Shown piece after piece: positions 53,049 to 60,904 of a stretch of DNA of 64,000 bases (position 1 is its first letter; each line of letters begins with the position of its first letter). The notes beneath the pieces were generated by a model that saw only the letters and a list, made by a program, of their open reading frames with translations, had not been told where the DNA came from and did not search any database. The translations under genes and the position numbers were made by a program. The stretch spans positions 62,001 to 126,000 of the forward strand of contig NZ_PDDM01000013.1 in the NCBI RefSeq assembly GCF_002914585.1. Reading direction: 5' to 3'. The DNA is from Pseudanabaena sp. BC1403. GTDB taxonomy: Bacteria > Cyanobacteriota > Cyanobacteriia > Pseudanabaenales > Pseudanabaenaceae.

Positions 53049-54002
53049 CTAAAAAGGAGCTTTAATTTTGGGCTCTTTGTAATCTAATTCTTTCAACTTC
53101 TTAAGGATGCGGCTAAAGTAATCTTGCATATAGGATTCTAGAGTTGTCATATCTTCCTCTTCCAAACCGAAGATTTTGTAAGTTTCCTTCATATCTGCAT
53201 CCAGAGGAATACCACTGGCGAGGACTTCAGCGTAGGTCATTCGCTCGGCAAAGCTCCAGCCAAATTCAAAACCAAGAGCGACTTTACGTGCAAAGCGGAG
53301 CAATCCGATGGGCATATTGGCAGTTTTTCTAGTGCGTCCAGACATTCTTTCGCAAAGCTTGATAATTTCGCTGGGCTGCCATGCTTTAGGCCCTGCGATC
53401 GCAAAGGATTGACGCTCAGTTTCTTTGACAGTTAAAGCGCGAACGGCAAACTTAGCGATGTCTTGAGTGTTCATATAAGCGATCGGTGAAGATTCGCCAC
53501 CGATCCAAATTGTTTGATTCTCTAGAATGGGGATCGCATATTCACCAATCAAATTTTGGAAAAATCCACAGGGCTTGAGAATTGTGTAGTTGAGATCCGT
53601 GGATGCAAGAAATTTTTCGGTGCAATATTTAATGTCCATCAGTGGGACATTTGGATATTTTTCGGCATTAAGAATTGAGAAAAAGACGAAGCGTTCAACT
53701 TTCGCACGTTCGGCAGCTTGGATCAATGAAACTTTACCAAGCCAATCGACATCTTTAATTCGCATTGATCCCGTAGCACGAGTTGTTGCTGCGTCGATAA
53801 CTTCGGTGACCCCTTCAAGCGCATCATCTAGACTTTGAACATTGTTTAGGTTACCAGCTACTAGATCTGCGCCCCATTCTCTGAGGAAGTTTGCTTTTTT
53901 AGGATAACGAACAAAACATTTAACTTTCAGCCCCCGATCCAGTGCGTGACGGGTGATTTGACGACCTAATGTACCTGTCGCACCAACGATCAGTAAGCTC
54001 AT
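53049..54002 (-). CDS. ycf39: Ycf39-type NAD(P)-binding photosystem II assembly factor
   Basis: A 317-residue atypical short-chain dehydrogenase/reductase. The Rossmann motif VGATGTLGRQITRHALDRG is at residues 7-25, and CFVRYPKKANFLREWGADLV (about 34-53) and YTILKPCGFFQNLIGEYAIP (about 140-159) identify Ycf39. It lacks a catalytic YxxxK triad. Ycf39 binds the D1 precursor/reaction-centre complex with high-light proteins in photosystem II assembly and chlorophyll recycling. It looks monocistronic. Confidence 0.95.
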   Translation of the reverse strand: MSLLIVGATGTLGRQITRHALDRGLKVKCFVRYPKKANFLREWGADLVAGNLNNVQSLDDALEGVTEVIDAATTRATGSMRIKDVDWLGKVSLIQAAERAKVERFVFFSILNAEKYPNVPLMDIKYCTEKFLASTDLNYTILKPCGFFQNLIGEYAIPILENQTIWIGGESSPIAYMNTQDIAKFAVRALTVKETERQSFAIAGPKAWQPSEIIKLCERMSGRTRKTANMPIGLLRFARKVALGFEFGWSFAERMTYAEVLASGIPLDADMKETYKIFGLEEEDMTTLESYMQDYFSRILKKLKELDYKEPKIKAPF

Positions 54003-54123
54003 AAAATTTTTTTATTAAATTGACTTTGTAAACATATATAAATCTAACAGATATTTGGCGACATCTTTTGGTAAGCGATATTAGCGATCGCGATATCTAT
54101 CTATAGACAGTAACCTAACCAAA

Positions 54124-54158
54124 AAGACAAAGGCGGCGCGAAGCGCCGCCTTTGTCTT
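54124..54158. repeat. Family A core palindrome (16-bp arms)
   Basis: Perfect arms 54124-54139 and 54143-54158, loop GAA, core GGCGGCGC/GCGCCGCC; outer family A flanks are not kept. Confidence 0.75.
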
Positions 54159-54316
54159 ATGAGTGATCGTGGGATTTGTTGTGTAACTGAATATTACGAA
54201 AATGCTGTCTAGCAAGAAGAATTATTGAGAACTATCAACGCAATTGAGTAGCTATTGTAGGCTAGCAATCATTAAAGCATCAAAATTTTTTATCTAAATA
54301 GTCGGTATTTTTTAAA

Positions 54317-54490
54317 ATGTACAATAAATCAACTAAAGATCCTGTGGTTGCTGCAGTTACAGCAGGTTTAGGCGCGGGAGCAGTTGCCTGCTTTAGTGTC
54401 AGCCAAGGTCAAAATATTTTTGTAGCGATCGGAGTGACTGCTTTTGCGACCACAGTTGCTTTAATTGTTGATCGCTTGTTTTTTAACTAA
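54317..54490 (+). CDS. Small membrane protein (57 residues)
   Basis: An intact short frame starting MYNKSTKDPVVAAVTAGLG. Residues 10-55 are nearly all hydrophobic or small, with two likely membrane helices separated by SVSQGQN, and a basic C-terminal VDRLFFN. No family is recognised; a photosynthetic or stress small membrane protein is possible. It is followed by an A/T-stem hairpin (54521-54557). Coding status rests on open frame, hydrophobic pattern and isolation. Confidence 0.55.
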   Translation: MYNKSTKDPVVAAVTAGLGAGAVACFSVSQGQNIFVAIGVTAFATTVALIVDRLFFN

Positions 54491-54520
54491 GATCAATAAT
54501 TCATAAATAAAATAATAGAG

Positions 54521-54557
54521 AAATAATAGAGGCGAGCTTTGCACGCCTCTATTATTT
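54521..54557. terminator. Stem-loop behind the 57-residue gene
   Basis: 17-bp arms (54521-54537 with 54541-54557), one A-A mismatch, loop TTT. It supports the small frame before it as a transcription unit. Confidence 0.65.
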
Positions 54558-54596
54558 TGAAGTAGTGAATTTATATCTATAGGGATCGGTAGAAAA

Positions 54597-54878
54597 TTGA
54601 GCACTGAACTTAAAAAATTTGTAGTGTGGGGCAGCTATTGCGAAAATGTGCTGGAAAAACGTGCACCTTTTCGCCAAGTCCATCTTGATAACATTAAAGC
54701 CATGTATGAATCTGGCAAATTACTAACAATTGGTCCAACTCAAGATTTGACCAAAGTATTTGCAGTTTATGTTGCACCCGATATAGCGGCGGCGAGGCAG
54801 TTGGTTGAAGCCGATATTTATTGGCAGAATGGCATTTGGACTGATTACGAAATCCATGAATGGATTCAGGTTTATTAA
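54597..54878 (+). CDS. YciI family protein
   Basis: A 93-residue ferredoxin-like-fold protein. LKKFVVWGSYCENVLEKRAP (5-24) with RQVHLDNIKAMYESGKLLTI (27-46) fits YciI/YCII-type proteins, in which a histidine-aspartate pair (HLD) is conserved. The start is TTG; no ATG is available before the core. Function in the cell is unknown. A terminator overlaps its stop. Confidence 0.85.
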   Translation: MSTELKKFVVWGSYCENVLEKRAPFRQVHLDNIKAMYESGKLLTIGPTQDLTKVFAVYVAPDIAAARQLVEADIYWQNGIWTDYEIHEWIQVY

Positions 54879-54915
54879 AGAAAAAACGCGATGCTAAGCG
54901 TTGCGTTTTTTCTTT
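54877..54915 (+). terminator. Terminator of the YciI gene
   Basis: 13-bp stem AAAGAAAAAACGC (54877-54889) with its complement (54903-54915) overlapping the stop codon. Confidence 0.8.
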
Positions 54916-54932
54916 AGAACTTATAGCAATTT

Positions 54933-54987
54933 CCGAACAAAAAAATTAAAAGCGTTGTTTCGCAACGCTTTTAATTTTTTTGTTCGG
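54933..54987. repeat. Family B palindrome (25-bp arms)
   Basis: Perfect arms 54933-54957 and 54963-54987, loop TTTCG, core GCGTTG/CAACGC. The flank GGTTTGAGTTCAAAGCGCTG agrees with that of the 4.5-kb copy, and ATAGCAATTT lies on the left. Confidence 0.82.
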
Positions 54988-55029
54988 GTTTGAGTTCAAA
55001 GCGCTGGAAAAGGTCGCTTAACGACTTTT

Positions 55030-56097
55030 TTATTGTTTATGATCAGGATCATCGTCCATAGGACTAGCAGTAAAATGCTTGAAAAGAATTCTGCTTGTCC
55101 CTGCGATCGGCGGGGCGATGATTGCACCAACTACGCCAAAAAGCTCCGCCCCAACTATTATTGACAGCAAAAGCTCAAAAGCATCAAGATTTAAATAAGG
55201 TGCAACTAGCCAAGGCTGAAGGATAAAAGCTTCGATCTGTTGAAGTGCAAAGCAAATAAATATAGCGATCGCACCTTTATTAAAATCAACGCCCCATGCC
55301 GCGATAAAAATTGCGCCTAGAGCTATCAGTGCACCGATATAAGGAATGAGATTGGAGATCGCGACCAATAGCCCCAATGCTCCTGAGTAGGGAATCCCAA
55401 AAATAGAGAGCGTCAAATATGTGCAGAAGCCGAGCAAACTAGAAGTGCCAACCCTCCCCACCACATAGGCTCCGAGACATCTGGTAATCGGCGGGATTAA
55501 AATTTCTACCTGTTGGCGAATCTCACTAGAAAAAGGACGTAAACACCTACGCACCAAACTATCAGAATGAATCACCATATAAGCAGCAATCAACATGCTC
55601 AAAATGCCAACCCCGATCGCATTCACAATTTGCAAAGTAAATACAAAAGTCTGCCCAACGATATCTTTGCCAAAATTTTGAGCTTGGTCGATCAATGGCT
55701 GCGTTTGCAAAATGCGACTGAGTTGGTCTTGACTAAAATTAAACATTCCCCCTTTGGGCAATTGAATCTGCTCTAACAAATTTGGCAGTTTAATAAAAAA
55801 TTGTCCAAGTTCCAGAATAATCTGAGGGGCTGGAGTGATTGCTAAAATGATAACTATCAATAAAAACAGGTAGAGGATCACCACAGCCCATACTCGATTT
55901 AAGCCAATTTTCCAGCGATTAACCCTAATGCGAAGACTAGCGAGTTGCTCAACTATTGGTGTGATCGCTCCTGCTAAAAACACACTAGTCAGCAATAATT
56001 GCAAAGTCTGTTGCAACCTAAAGGCGAGATAAATTGCTATAGCAATGATAGCTATGCGCTTTAGATATTTGCTGAGAAAGTTTTTGCCATTTAACAC
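55030..56097 (-). CDS. AI-2E family transporter
   Basis: A 355-residue membrane protein with about seven to eight hydrophobic segments. The family features are a central ISNLIPYIGALIALGAIFIA (about 245-264) and the C-terminal LLSIIVGAELFGVVGAIIAPP (about 309-329). Members export small molecules, including autoinducer-2-like compounds or ions; the substrate here is unknown. The gene begins 108 bp from the divergent ABC-2 permease gene. Confidence 0.92.
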   Translation of the reverse strand: MLNGKNFLSKYLKRIAIIAIAIYLAFRLQQTLQLLLTSVFLAGAITPIVEQLASLRIRVNRWKIGLNRVWAVVILYLFLLIVIILAITPAPQIILELGQFFIKLPNLLEQIQLPKGGMFNFSQDQLSRILQTQPLIDQAQNFGKDIVGQTFVFTLQIVNAIGVGILSMLIAAYMVIHSDSLVRRCLRPFSSEIRQQVEILIPPITRCLGAYVVGRVGTSSLLGFCTYLTLSIFGIPYSGALGLLVAISNLIPYIGALIALGAIFIAAWGVDFNKGAIAIFICFALQQIEAFILQPWLVAPYLNLDAFELLLSIIVGAELFGVVGAIIAPPIAGTSRILFKHFTASPMDDDPDHKQ

Positions 56098-56204
56098 AGT
56101 TGTTCTTTATCTCTTACTAGCAGTTACTAAAAGAGTGAGCAGAGCTTCTTGCCACCGCTACTTATAATTACCATAGCTAGCCACTCAATTACTAAAAAAT
56201 TCAC

Positions 56205-56984
56205 ATGAACTATGGGTATGAAGCGATCGCAATCGGGCGACGTATTTTATTAGAACTATTTCGCACATATCGGACTTTGCTCTTGTGGGTGATTTTTCCC
56301 ATTTCGATGCTGTTACTGAACGGCTTTGTCTTGGCAGAAGGTTCAAAAATTACGACCGTTGAATCCTTTAAACTATCTGCCCCCGCAACATTAATCGGTT
56401 CAGCTTTATTTTTTAGTTGTCTTGGTGGCACAATGTCCACAATTGTCTCAGAGCGAGAAAGCCTGACAATTAAGCGTTTATTAATTTCACCGATCAATGG
56501 AATTTCATACTTTCTTGGTATTTTCTTAGCCTACGCAGCGATCGGTATTGGACAGACCTTAATCATTTATACAGTTGCTGCGTTTTGGGAAGTCCGCTTT
56601 AGTGGCTCGATCGCTTTGGGGATTTTTGTGATTTTGGCGAGCATTGGATCATATGTGGGCATTGGCTTTGTGCTAGCAACAAAATTTGCGCGTAAGGTCG
56701 AAGATGTCAACTCTTTGGTCGCAGGCGTGGGCGTACCGCTCTTGATTTTAGGAGGAGCATTTTTTCCAACCACATTTTTATCAAAAGATTTACTTTTGAT
56801 TACTCAGTTTAATCCTGTCTATCACATGAGCGAGGCATTTACAGCCCTCTCAACTGATAGCAAAACCCTTTCAAATCCAGATATGGTAATACATCTTCGG
56901 TTTTTGGTTGGTTTTTTCGTCGTAGCGATCGCCGCAGGTTGGCTTGCCTATAAACGTATGTTAAAAACTGAAAGTCATTTATAA
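56205..56984 (+). CDS. ABC-2 type transporter permease
   Basis: A 259-residue permease with six hydrophobic segments and the ABC-2 region LIGSALFFSCLGGTMSTIVSE (about 64-84) plus ERESLTIKRLLISPI, the coupling helix. GVGVPLLILGGAFFPTTFL (about 173-191) is the family's end motif. No ATPase gene is beside it, so its partner is encoded elsewhere. The substrate is unknown. Confidence 0.9.
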   Translation: MNYGYEAIAIGRRILLELFRTYRTLLLWVIFPISMLLLNGFVLAEGSKITTVESFKLSAPATLIGSALFFSCLGGTMSTIVSERESLTIKRLLISPINGISYFLGIFLAYAAIGIGQTLIIYTVAAFWEVRFSGSIALGIFVILASIGSYVGIGFVLATKFARKVEDVNSLVAGVGVPLLILGGAFFPTTFLSKDLLLITQFNPVYHMSEAFTALSTDSKTLSNPDMVIHLRFLVGFFVVAIAAGWLAYKRMLKTESHL

Positions 56985-57000
56985 AAGCAAAAATAAAAGC

Positions 57001-57037
57001 AAAAACAGAAAGAGCGCCTCGCGCTCTTTCTGTTTTT
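57001..57037. terminator. Terminator of the ABC-2 permease gene
   Basis: 17-bp perfect stem (57001-57017 with 57021-57037), loop CTC, core AGAGCGC/GCGCTCT, followed by T residues. Confidence 0.85.
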
Positions 57038-57099
57038 TTGGCATTAAGTTGCTATATTAGGCACTTCCATAAATTAATCAGGCAATATCGCGATCGCAA

Positions 57100-57265
57100 T
57101 GCATGTTCAGCGGCGCAAAGCGCGGCAACTCTCTTGGATTTTGGAGACACAAAATGGCTTCGCTATTTTGTGTCTCCAAAACCATTACTGGGATTGATTT
57201 TCATCTCACAAAAGTGTCGCCAAACTTTTGTGAAGTAGTATCACACTTGGCGATAGCTATAAATC
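57100..57265. repeat. Degenerate repeat cluster (family A and C relics)
   Basis: It contains a partial GC core (CAGCGGCGCAAAGCGCGGC), a hairpin with AAAATGGC/GCTATTTT around loop TTC (57143-57158 with 57162-57177, one G-T pair), a decayed second hairpin (CACAAAAGTGTCGCCAAACTTTTGTG, split at 57206-57231), and the end CACTTGGCGATAGCTATA that matches the left end of the 14.4-kb family A element. Confidence 0.65.
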
Positions 57266-57281
57266 CTTTAAAAAGTACTTT

Positions 57282-58226
57282 ATGCGCGAACTATATCCAG
57301 CAATCGAGCCATATAGACAGGGACTACTTAAGGTATCAAATTTACATACCATTTATTTTGAAGAGTCGGGAAATCCTCAAGGTAAGCCTGTAGTAATTTT
57401 GCACGGAGGACCAGGGGGAGGAAGTCAGTCACTCTATCGTCAATATTTTAATCCTGACTTATGGCGGATTGTCCAATTTGATCAGCGTGGCTGTGGCAAA
57501 AGTACACCTCATGCTGAACTCACAGAGAACACCACATGGCATCTAGTCGAAGATATTGAAACTTTACGTAAATATCTCAATATCAATGACTGGGTTGTAT
57601 CTGGTGGCAGTTGGGGCAGTGCCCTCGCTCTTGCTTATAGTCAAGCCCATCCTGAATATTGCCAAGCCTTAATTTTGCGGGGCATTTTTATGCTGCGTCG
57701 TAAAGAACTAGCATGGTTTTATCAAGAGGGCGCAGGTTATCTTTTCCCTGAAGCTTGGGAACAATACGTTGAACTAATTCCTACAGATGAACGTCACGAT
57801 ATGATCGCCGCTTACTATCGCCGACTCATTAGTGATGATCAGCATTTGCGATCGCAGGCAGCTCGCACTTGGTCAATTTGGGAAGCCAGCACTAGTAAGC
57901 TCATCCCTGACCTAGAATTAATCACTCGCTTTGGGTCAGCAGAATTTGCTGATGCCTTTGCAAGACTTGAATGCCATTACTTTGTTAACCAAGGATTTTT
58001 TATGTCAGAAATGCAGCTTCTCGAAAATGTTGATCGCATTCGGCATATTCCCACAACTATTGTCCAAGGTCGTTATGATGTGGTCTGTCCGATGTTTACG
58101 GCTTGGGAACTGCATCAAGCTTTCCCAGAAGCTGAGTTTATTGTCGTACCTGATGCTGGGCACTCCATGACTGAGCTTGGTATTCGGAGCGCGTTAATTA
58201 ATGCAAGCGATCGCCTTGGCAAATAA
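57282..58226 (+). CDS. pip: Proline iminopeptidase
   Basis: A 314-residue alpha/beta hydrolase (S33) that removes N-terminal proline. HGGPGGGSQSLYRQYFNP (about 40-57) gives the oxyanion motif, the nucleophile is S110 in SGGSWGSALALAYSQ, the acid D is in VQGRYDVVCP and the histidine is in VPDAGHSM. Length is standard. The start at 57282 fits the family N-terminus MRELYPAIEPY. It is followed 73 bp on by a glycosyltransferase in the same direction. Confidence 0.95.
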   Translation: MRELYPAIEPYRQGLLKVSNLHTIYFEESGNPQGKPVVILHGGPGGGSQSLYRQYFNPDLWRIVQFDQRGCGKSTPHAELTENTTWHLVEDIETLRKYLNINDWVVSGGSWGSALALAYSQAHPEYCQALILRGIFMLRRKELAWFYQEGAGYLFPEAWEQYVELIPTDERHDMIAAYYRRLISDDQHLRSQAARTWSIWEASTSKLIPDLELITRFGSAEFADAFARLECHYFVNQGFFMSEMQLLENVDRIRHIPTTIVQGRYDVVCPMFTAWELHQAFPEAEFIVVPDAGHSMTELGIRSALINASDRLGK

Positions 58227-58299
58227 AAATTGCTACATATGACCTGATACGTGGCTAGTTGTAGCAGGTGAAGACTAAAAAAGAATAACGAGTGAGATA

Positions 58300-59580
58300 A
58301 TGGCTGACAAAAAACAGGGCAAAACCAACATAAGTATCATTACTCAATTTTATCCACCAGACTATGCAGCAACTGGTCAATTTATATATGACTTAGCAGG
58401 GGCTTTGGCGCAAGAAGGATTTGAAGTAAGTGTGTTTACTGGGATGCCAGGCTATGCGTTTAGACAGACAAATGTAAAGCACGAAGAGCATGACAACGGG
58501 GTATTTGTGCGGCGCACTGGCTCTATTCATCTGATGTCTAAACGCATTCGCAACAAAGTTCTTGGCAGTGTCTTATTTATAGCGAGATGTGTAGTTAAGT
58601 GTCTAAGCAAAGATATTCGTGGCTCACATTTAGTATTAACTTCTGCACCACCATTTTTGGGATTAATTGGATGGTTTTACAATAAATTTTTTGGTCATAC
58701 CTATAGCTGCATTATTTATGACATTTATCCTGAAGTAGCAGTTCGCTTAAAAGTAGTTGCTCTCGATCATTGGATCGTCAAATTTTGGGAATTTGTAAAC
58801 CGTAAGGTTTGGGATAGATCAGAATCATTGATCGTTCTCAGTGAGCCAATGAAGCAACTTTTGATTAAAAAACATCAAAATCTTGCAGGAAAGATCCACG
58901 TTATTCATAGCTGGGCTGACCCTAAATTTATTGTCCCGATCACAAAATCAGAAAATTGGTTTGCCAAGCTCTATGGGTTAACTGATTGCTTTGTTGTTCT
59001 TTATTCAGGTAATTTGGGACGCTGTCACGATAGTCAAACAATCCTCGATTGTGCCCAATCACTAATTAGCCGCACCGACATCAAATTTGTATTTATTGGT
59101 AATGGGGTAGGTTCACAGATTATTAAACAGGCGATCGCTTCAGGGCAATTACCCAATGCGCTGCAATTGCCTTACCAAGATCGAGAAGTTTTGCCATACT
59201 CCTTGACTGCCTGTGATCTCTCGTTAGTGAGTATTTTGCCTCATGTTGGCGATACGATTGCACCATCAAAAATTTATGGCATTCTAGCTGCCGCAAAACC
59301 TGTGGCAGTGATTTGCCCCCAAGGTAATTATCTGCGAGAAATTGTGAATGAAGGTAATTGCGGTAATTGTTTTGACAATGGTGATGCACAAGAATTAGCA
59401 GATTATATTTGCTGGCTAGCCGATAATCCGCACATCCAAGAAAAGCTCGGCAAAAATGCCCGCAAATTACTAGAACGTCATTACACAATTGATCAAGCTA
59501 TTCCCAAATATATCGATGCTTTAGGTATAGGAGAGCAATGTCCAGATTCTGTTGAGCAAAATCAACCAAGTTTTTTATAA
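58300..59580 (+). CDS. Glycosyltransferase family 4 (WbuB/WcaI-like)
   Basis: A 426-residue GT-B glycosyltransferase. The N-terminal IITQFYPPDYAATGQFIYDLA (about 13-33) is typical of the WcaI/WbuB group. The second domain has VVLYSGNLGRCHD (about 231-243) and APSKIYGILAAAKPVAVICPQ (about 325-345), which hold the nucleotide-sugar EX7E-like site, here in a modified form. It would make a surface or extracellular polysaccharide. No other glycan genes adjoin in the window. Confidence 0.9.
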   Translation: MADKKQGKTNISIITQFYPPDYAATGQFIYDLAGALAQEGFEVSVFTGMPGYAFRQTNVKHEEHDNGVFVRRTGSIHLMSKRIRNKVLGSVLFIARCVVKCLSKDIRGSHLVLTSAPPFLGLIGWFYNKFFGHTYSCIIYDIYPEVAVRLKVVALDHWIVKFWEFVNRKVWDRSESLIVLSEPMKQLLIKKHQNLAGKIHVIHSWADPKFIVPITKSENWFAKLYGLTDCFVVLYSGNLGRCHDSQTILDCAQSLISRTDIKFVFIGNGVGSQIIKQAIASGQLPNALQLPYQDREVLPYSLTACDLSLVSILPHVGDTIAPSKIYGILAAAKPVAVICPQGNYLREIVNEGNCGNCFDNGDAQELADYICWLADNPHIQEKLGKNARKLLERHYTIDQAIPKYIDALGIGEQCPDSVEQNQPSFL

Positions 59581-59593
59581 CTACAGCAATGTA

Positions 59594-59696
59594 ATACCAA
59601 AACACAAAATGGCTACGCCATTTTGTGTTTTTAAAACCCTTACTGGGTTTGGTTTTTAATTCACGAAAGTGTTGCCACACTTTTGTGAATTGGTAT
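59594..59696 (+). repeat. Family C 103-bp two-hairpin element, copy 2
   Basis: Bounded by ATACCAA and TTGGTAT; the same length as copy 1 and inverted relative to it. The first hairpin has core AAAATGGC/GCCATTTT around loop TAC, the second TTCACGAAAGTG around TTGC. It appears inserted into the left part of a family A element, whose end TACAGCAATGTAA lies just before it. Confidence 0.87.
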
Positions 59697-59707
59697 AAGC
59701 TTTGCTT

Positions 59708-59800
59708 AGGACATAAAGCCCAAATTAATAAAGGCGGAGCAAAGCTCCGCCTTTATTAATTTAGGTTTTGATTTGTCCTAGCTATCTCTTACATTGCTAT
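59708..59800. repeat. Family A palindrome, 59.7-kb copy
   Basis: Perfect inner stem 59722-59740 with 59744-59762, loop AAA, core GGCGGAGC/GCTCCGCC; outer TTAGGACA (59706-59713) and TTGTCCTAG arms; right end CATTGCTAT (59792-59800). Confidence 0.82.
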
Positions 59801-60164
59801 ATGCGTCAAAGGCTTGTTCAATATATGTCTGTAAGCAAAAATCAGCAGCTTTTGTGCGGCGGACTAGGGCAACATCAAACCGACAAGCAAGTGAAGATAG
59901 CTGTGGATTTTGCGCTAAAAATGTAGATGCGGATTTAATTAGTTTGGCTTGTTTCTTGCGTGTAATTGCTAGGCTGCCATCAGCATCCCAATTGCGATCG
60001 CTGCGGGTTTTCACTTCAATAAATAGCAACCATTGGCGATCACAAGCAATCAAATCCAACTCTCCCCAACAACAGTGCCACTGGGTTTCCAAAATTTCCC
60101 AACCATTAGCCTTTAGCAGTTGGGCTACTAGTATCTCCCCGCGATCGCCTACTTCTTTTGCCAT
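59778..60164 (-). CDS. YraN family (UPF0102) nuclease-fold protein
   Basis: A 128-residue PD-(D/E)XK-fold protein. GDRGEILVAQLLKANGWEIL (6-25) and CCWGELDLIACDRQWLLFIEVKTR (split: GELDLIA about 34-40 and FIEVKTR about 48-54) carry the E, D, ExK site of the YraN group, whose physiological role is uncertain. The C-terminus overlaps the end of a family A element. It diverges from the pentapeptide gene by 35 bp. Confidence 0.92.
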   Translation of the reverse strand: MAKEVGDRGEILVAQLLKANGWEILETQWHCCWGELDLIACDRQWLLFIEVKTRSDRNWDADGSLAITRKKQAKLIKSASTFLAQNPQLSSLACRFDVALVRRTKAADFCLQTYIEQAFDAYSNVRDS

Positions 60165-60199
60165 AAACTTAATCTTAAGACTCAGCTATCATAAAGATT

Positions 60200-60703
60200 A
60201 TGAAAATCACAGTTTTTACATTACGCAATTTTATTTTCCAAGCAATAAATATGCTGCTGTGTTTAGCCCTAATCTTGACAGGAGCTAACCCAGCTTTAGC
60301 AGATGTATATGTTAAAGCTTTTCTGGAAGGAGCTGACTTTTCGGGACGCTCACTCCAAGGCTATCAATTTAATGAATCTGATCTGCGAAATACATCATTT
60401 ATTAATGCTGACGCTCAAGGAGTCAGTTTTTTTGCCGCCAATATGAAAGAGGCAAATCTGACAGGAGCAAATCTCAGCTATAGCACGCTTGATAATGCCC
60501 GCCTTGATAAGGCAAACTTAACCAATGCCGTAATTCAAGGCTCATTTGCTTACGGTACTTCTTTCAATAATGTGATAATTGATGGTGCAGACTTTACGGA
60601 TGTAGATTTACGTCCACCAGTTCGTCTAAAGCTCTGTCAATCAGCGAAAGGACAAAACCCTGTAACTGGTAGATTTACCCGCGAGACTCTCGAGTGCAAC
60701 TAA
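60200..60703 (+). CDS. Exported pentapeptide-repeat protein
   Basis: A 167-residue protein. A signal peptide spans about residues 1-34 (ending GANPALA, cleavage before DVYVKAF). Residues 42-135 form a beta-helix of A(D/N)LXX repeats (FNESDLRNTSFINADAQGVS, ANLTGANLSYSTLDNARL). Two cysteines near the end (LCQS and ECN) may pair. It should be periplasmic or lumenal. Function unknown; similar lumenal proteins occur in cyanobacteria. Confidence 0.88.
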   Translation: MKITVFTLRNFIFQAINMLLCLALILTGANPALADVYVKAFLEGADFSGRSLQGYQFNESDLRNTSFINADAQGVSFFAANMKEANLTGANLSYSTLDNARLDKANLTNAVIQGSFAYGTSFNNVIIDGADFTDVDLRPPVRLKLCQSAKGQNPVTGRFTRETLECN

Positions 60704-60904
60704 ATCCGAATTTATGTGCTTTAAGTCTTAACTTTACAGGAAACTACCATATTTGTATGAAGTTACCCTATCTTAGGGAGTATGATTCTGTGCTATGCAC
60801 ACAGAATTTTTGGGAACTATTTGTAATAAATAGTTTGGCTGATACAAATACTAAATGACTGTGCTAACAATAATTGTTCTGAGGATCGCTCTGCCTATCA
60901 GTGT

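Noticed and set aside
56205-56984. ABC-2 permease as part of a complete ABC operon
   Set aside because: No ATPase gene is adjacent on either side.
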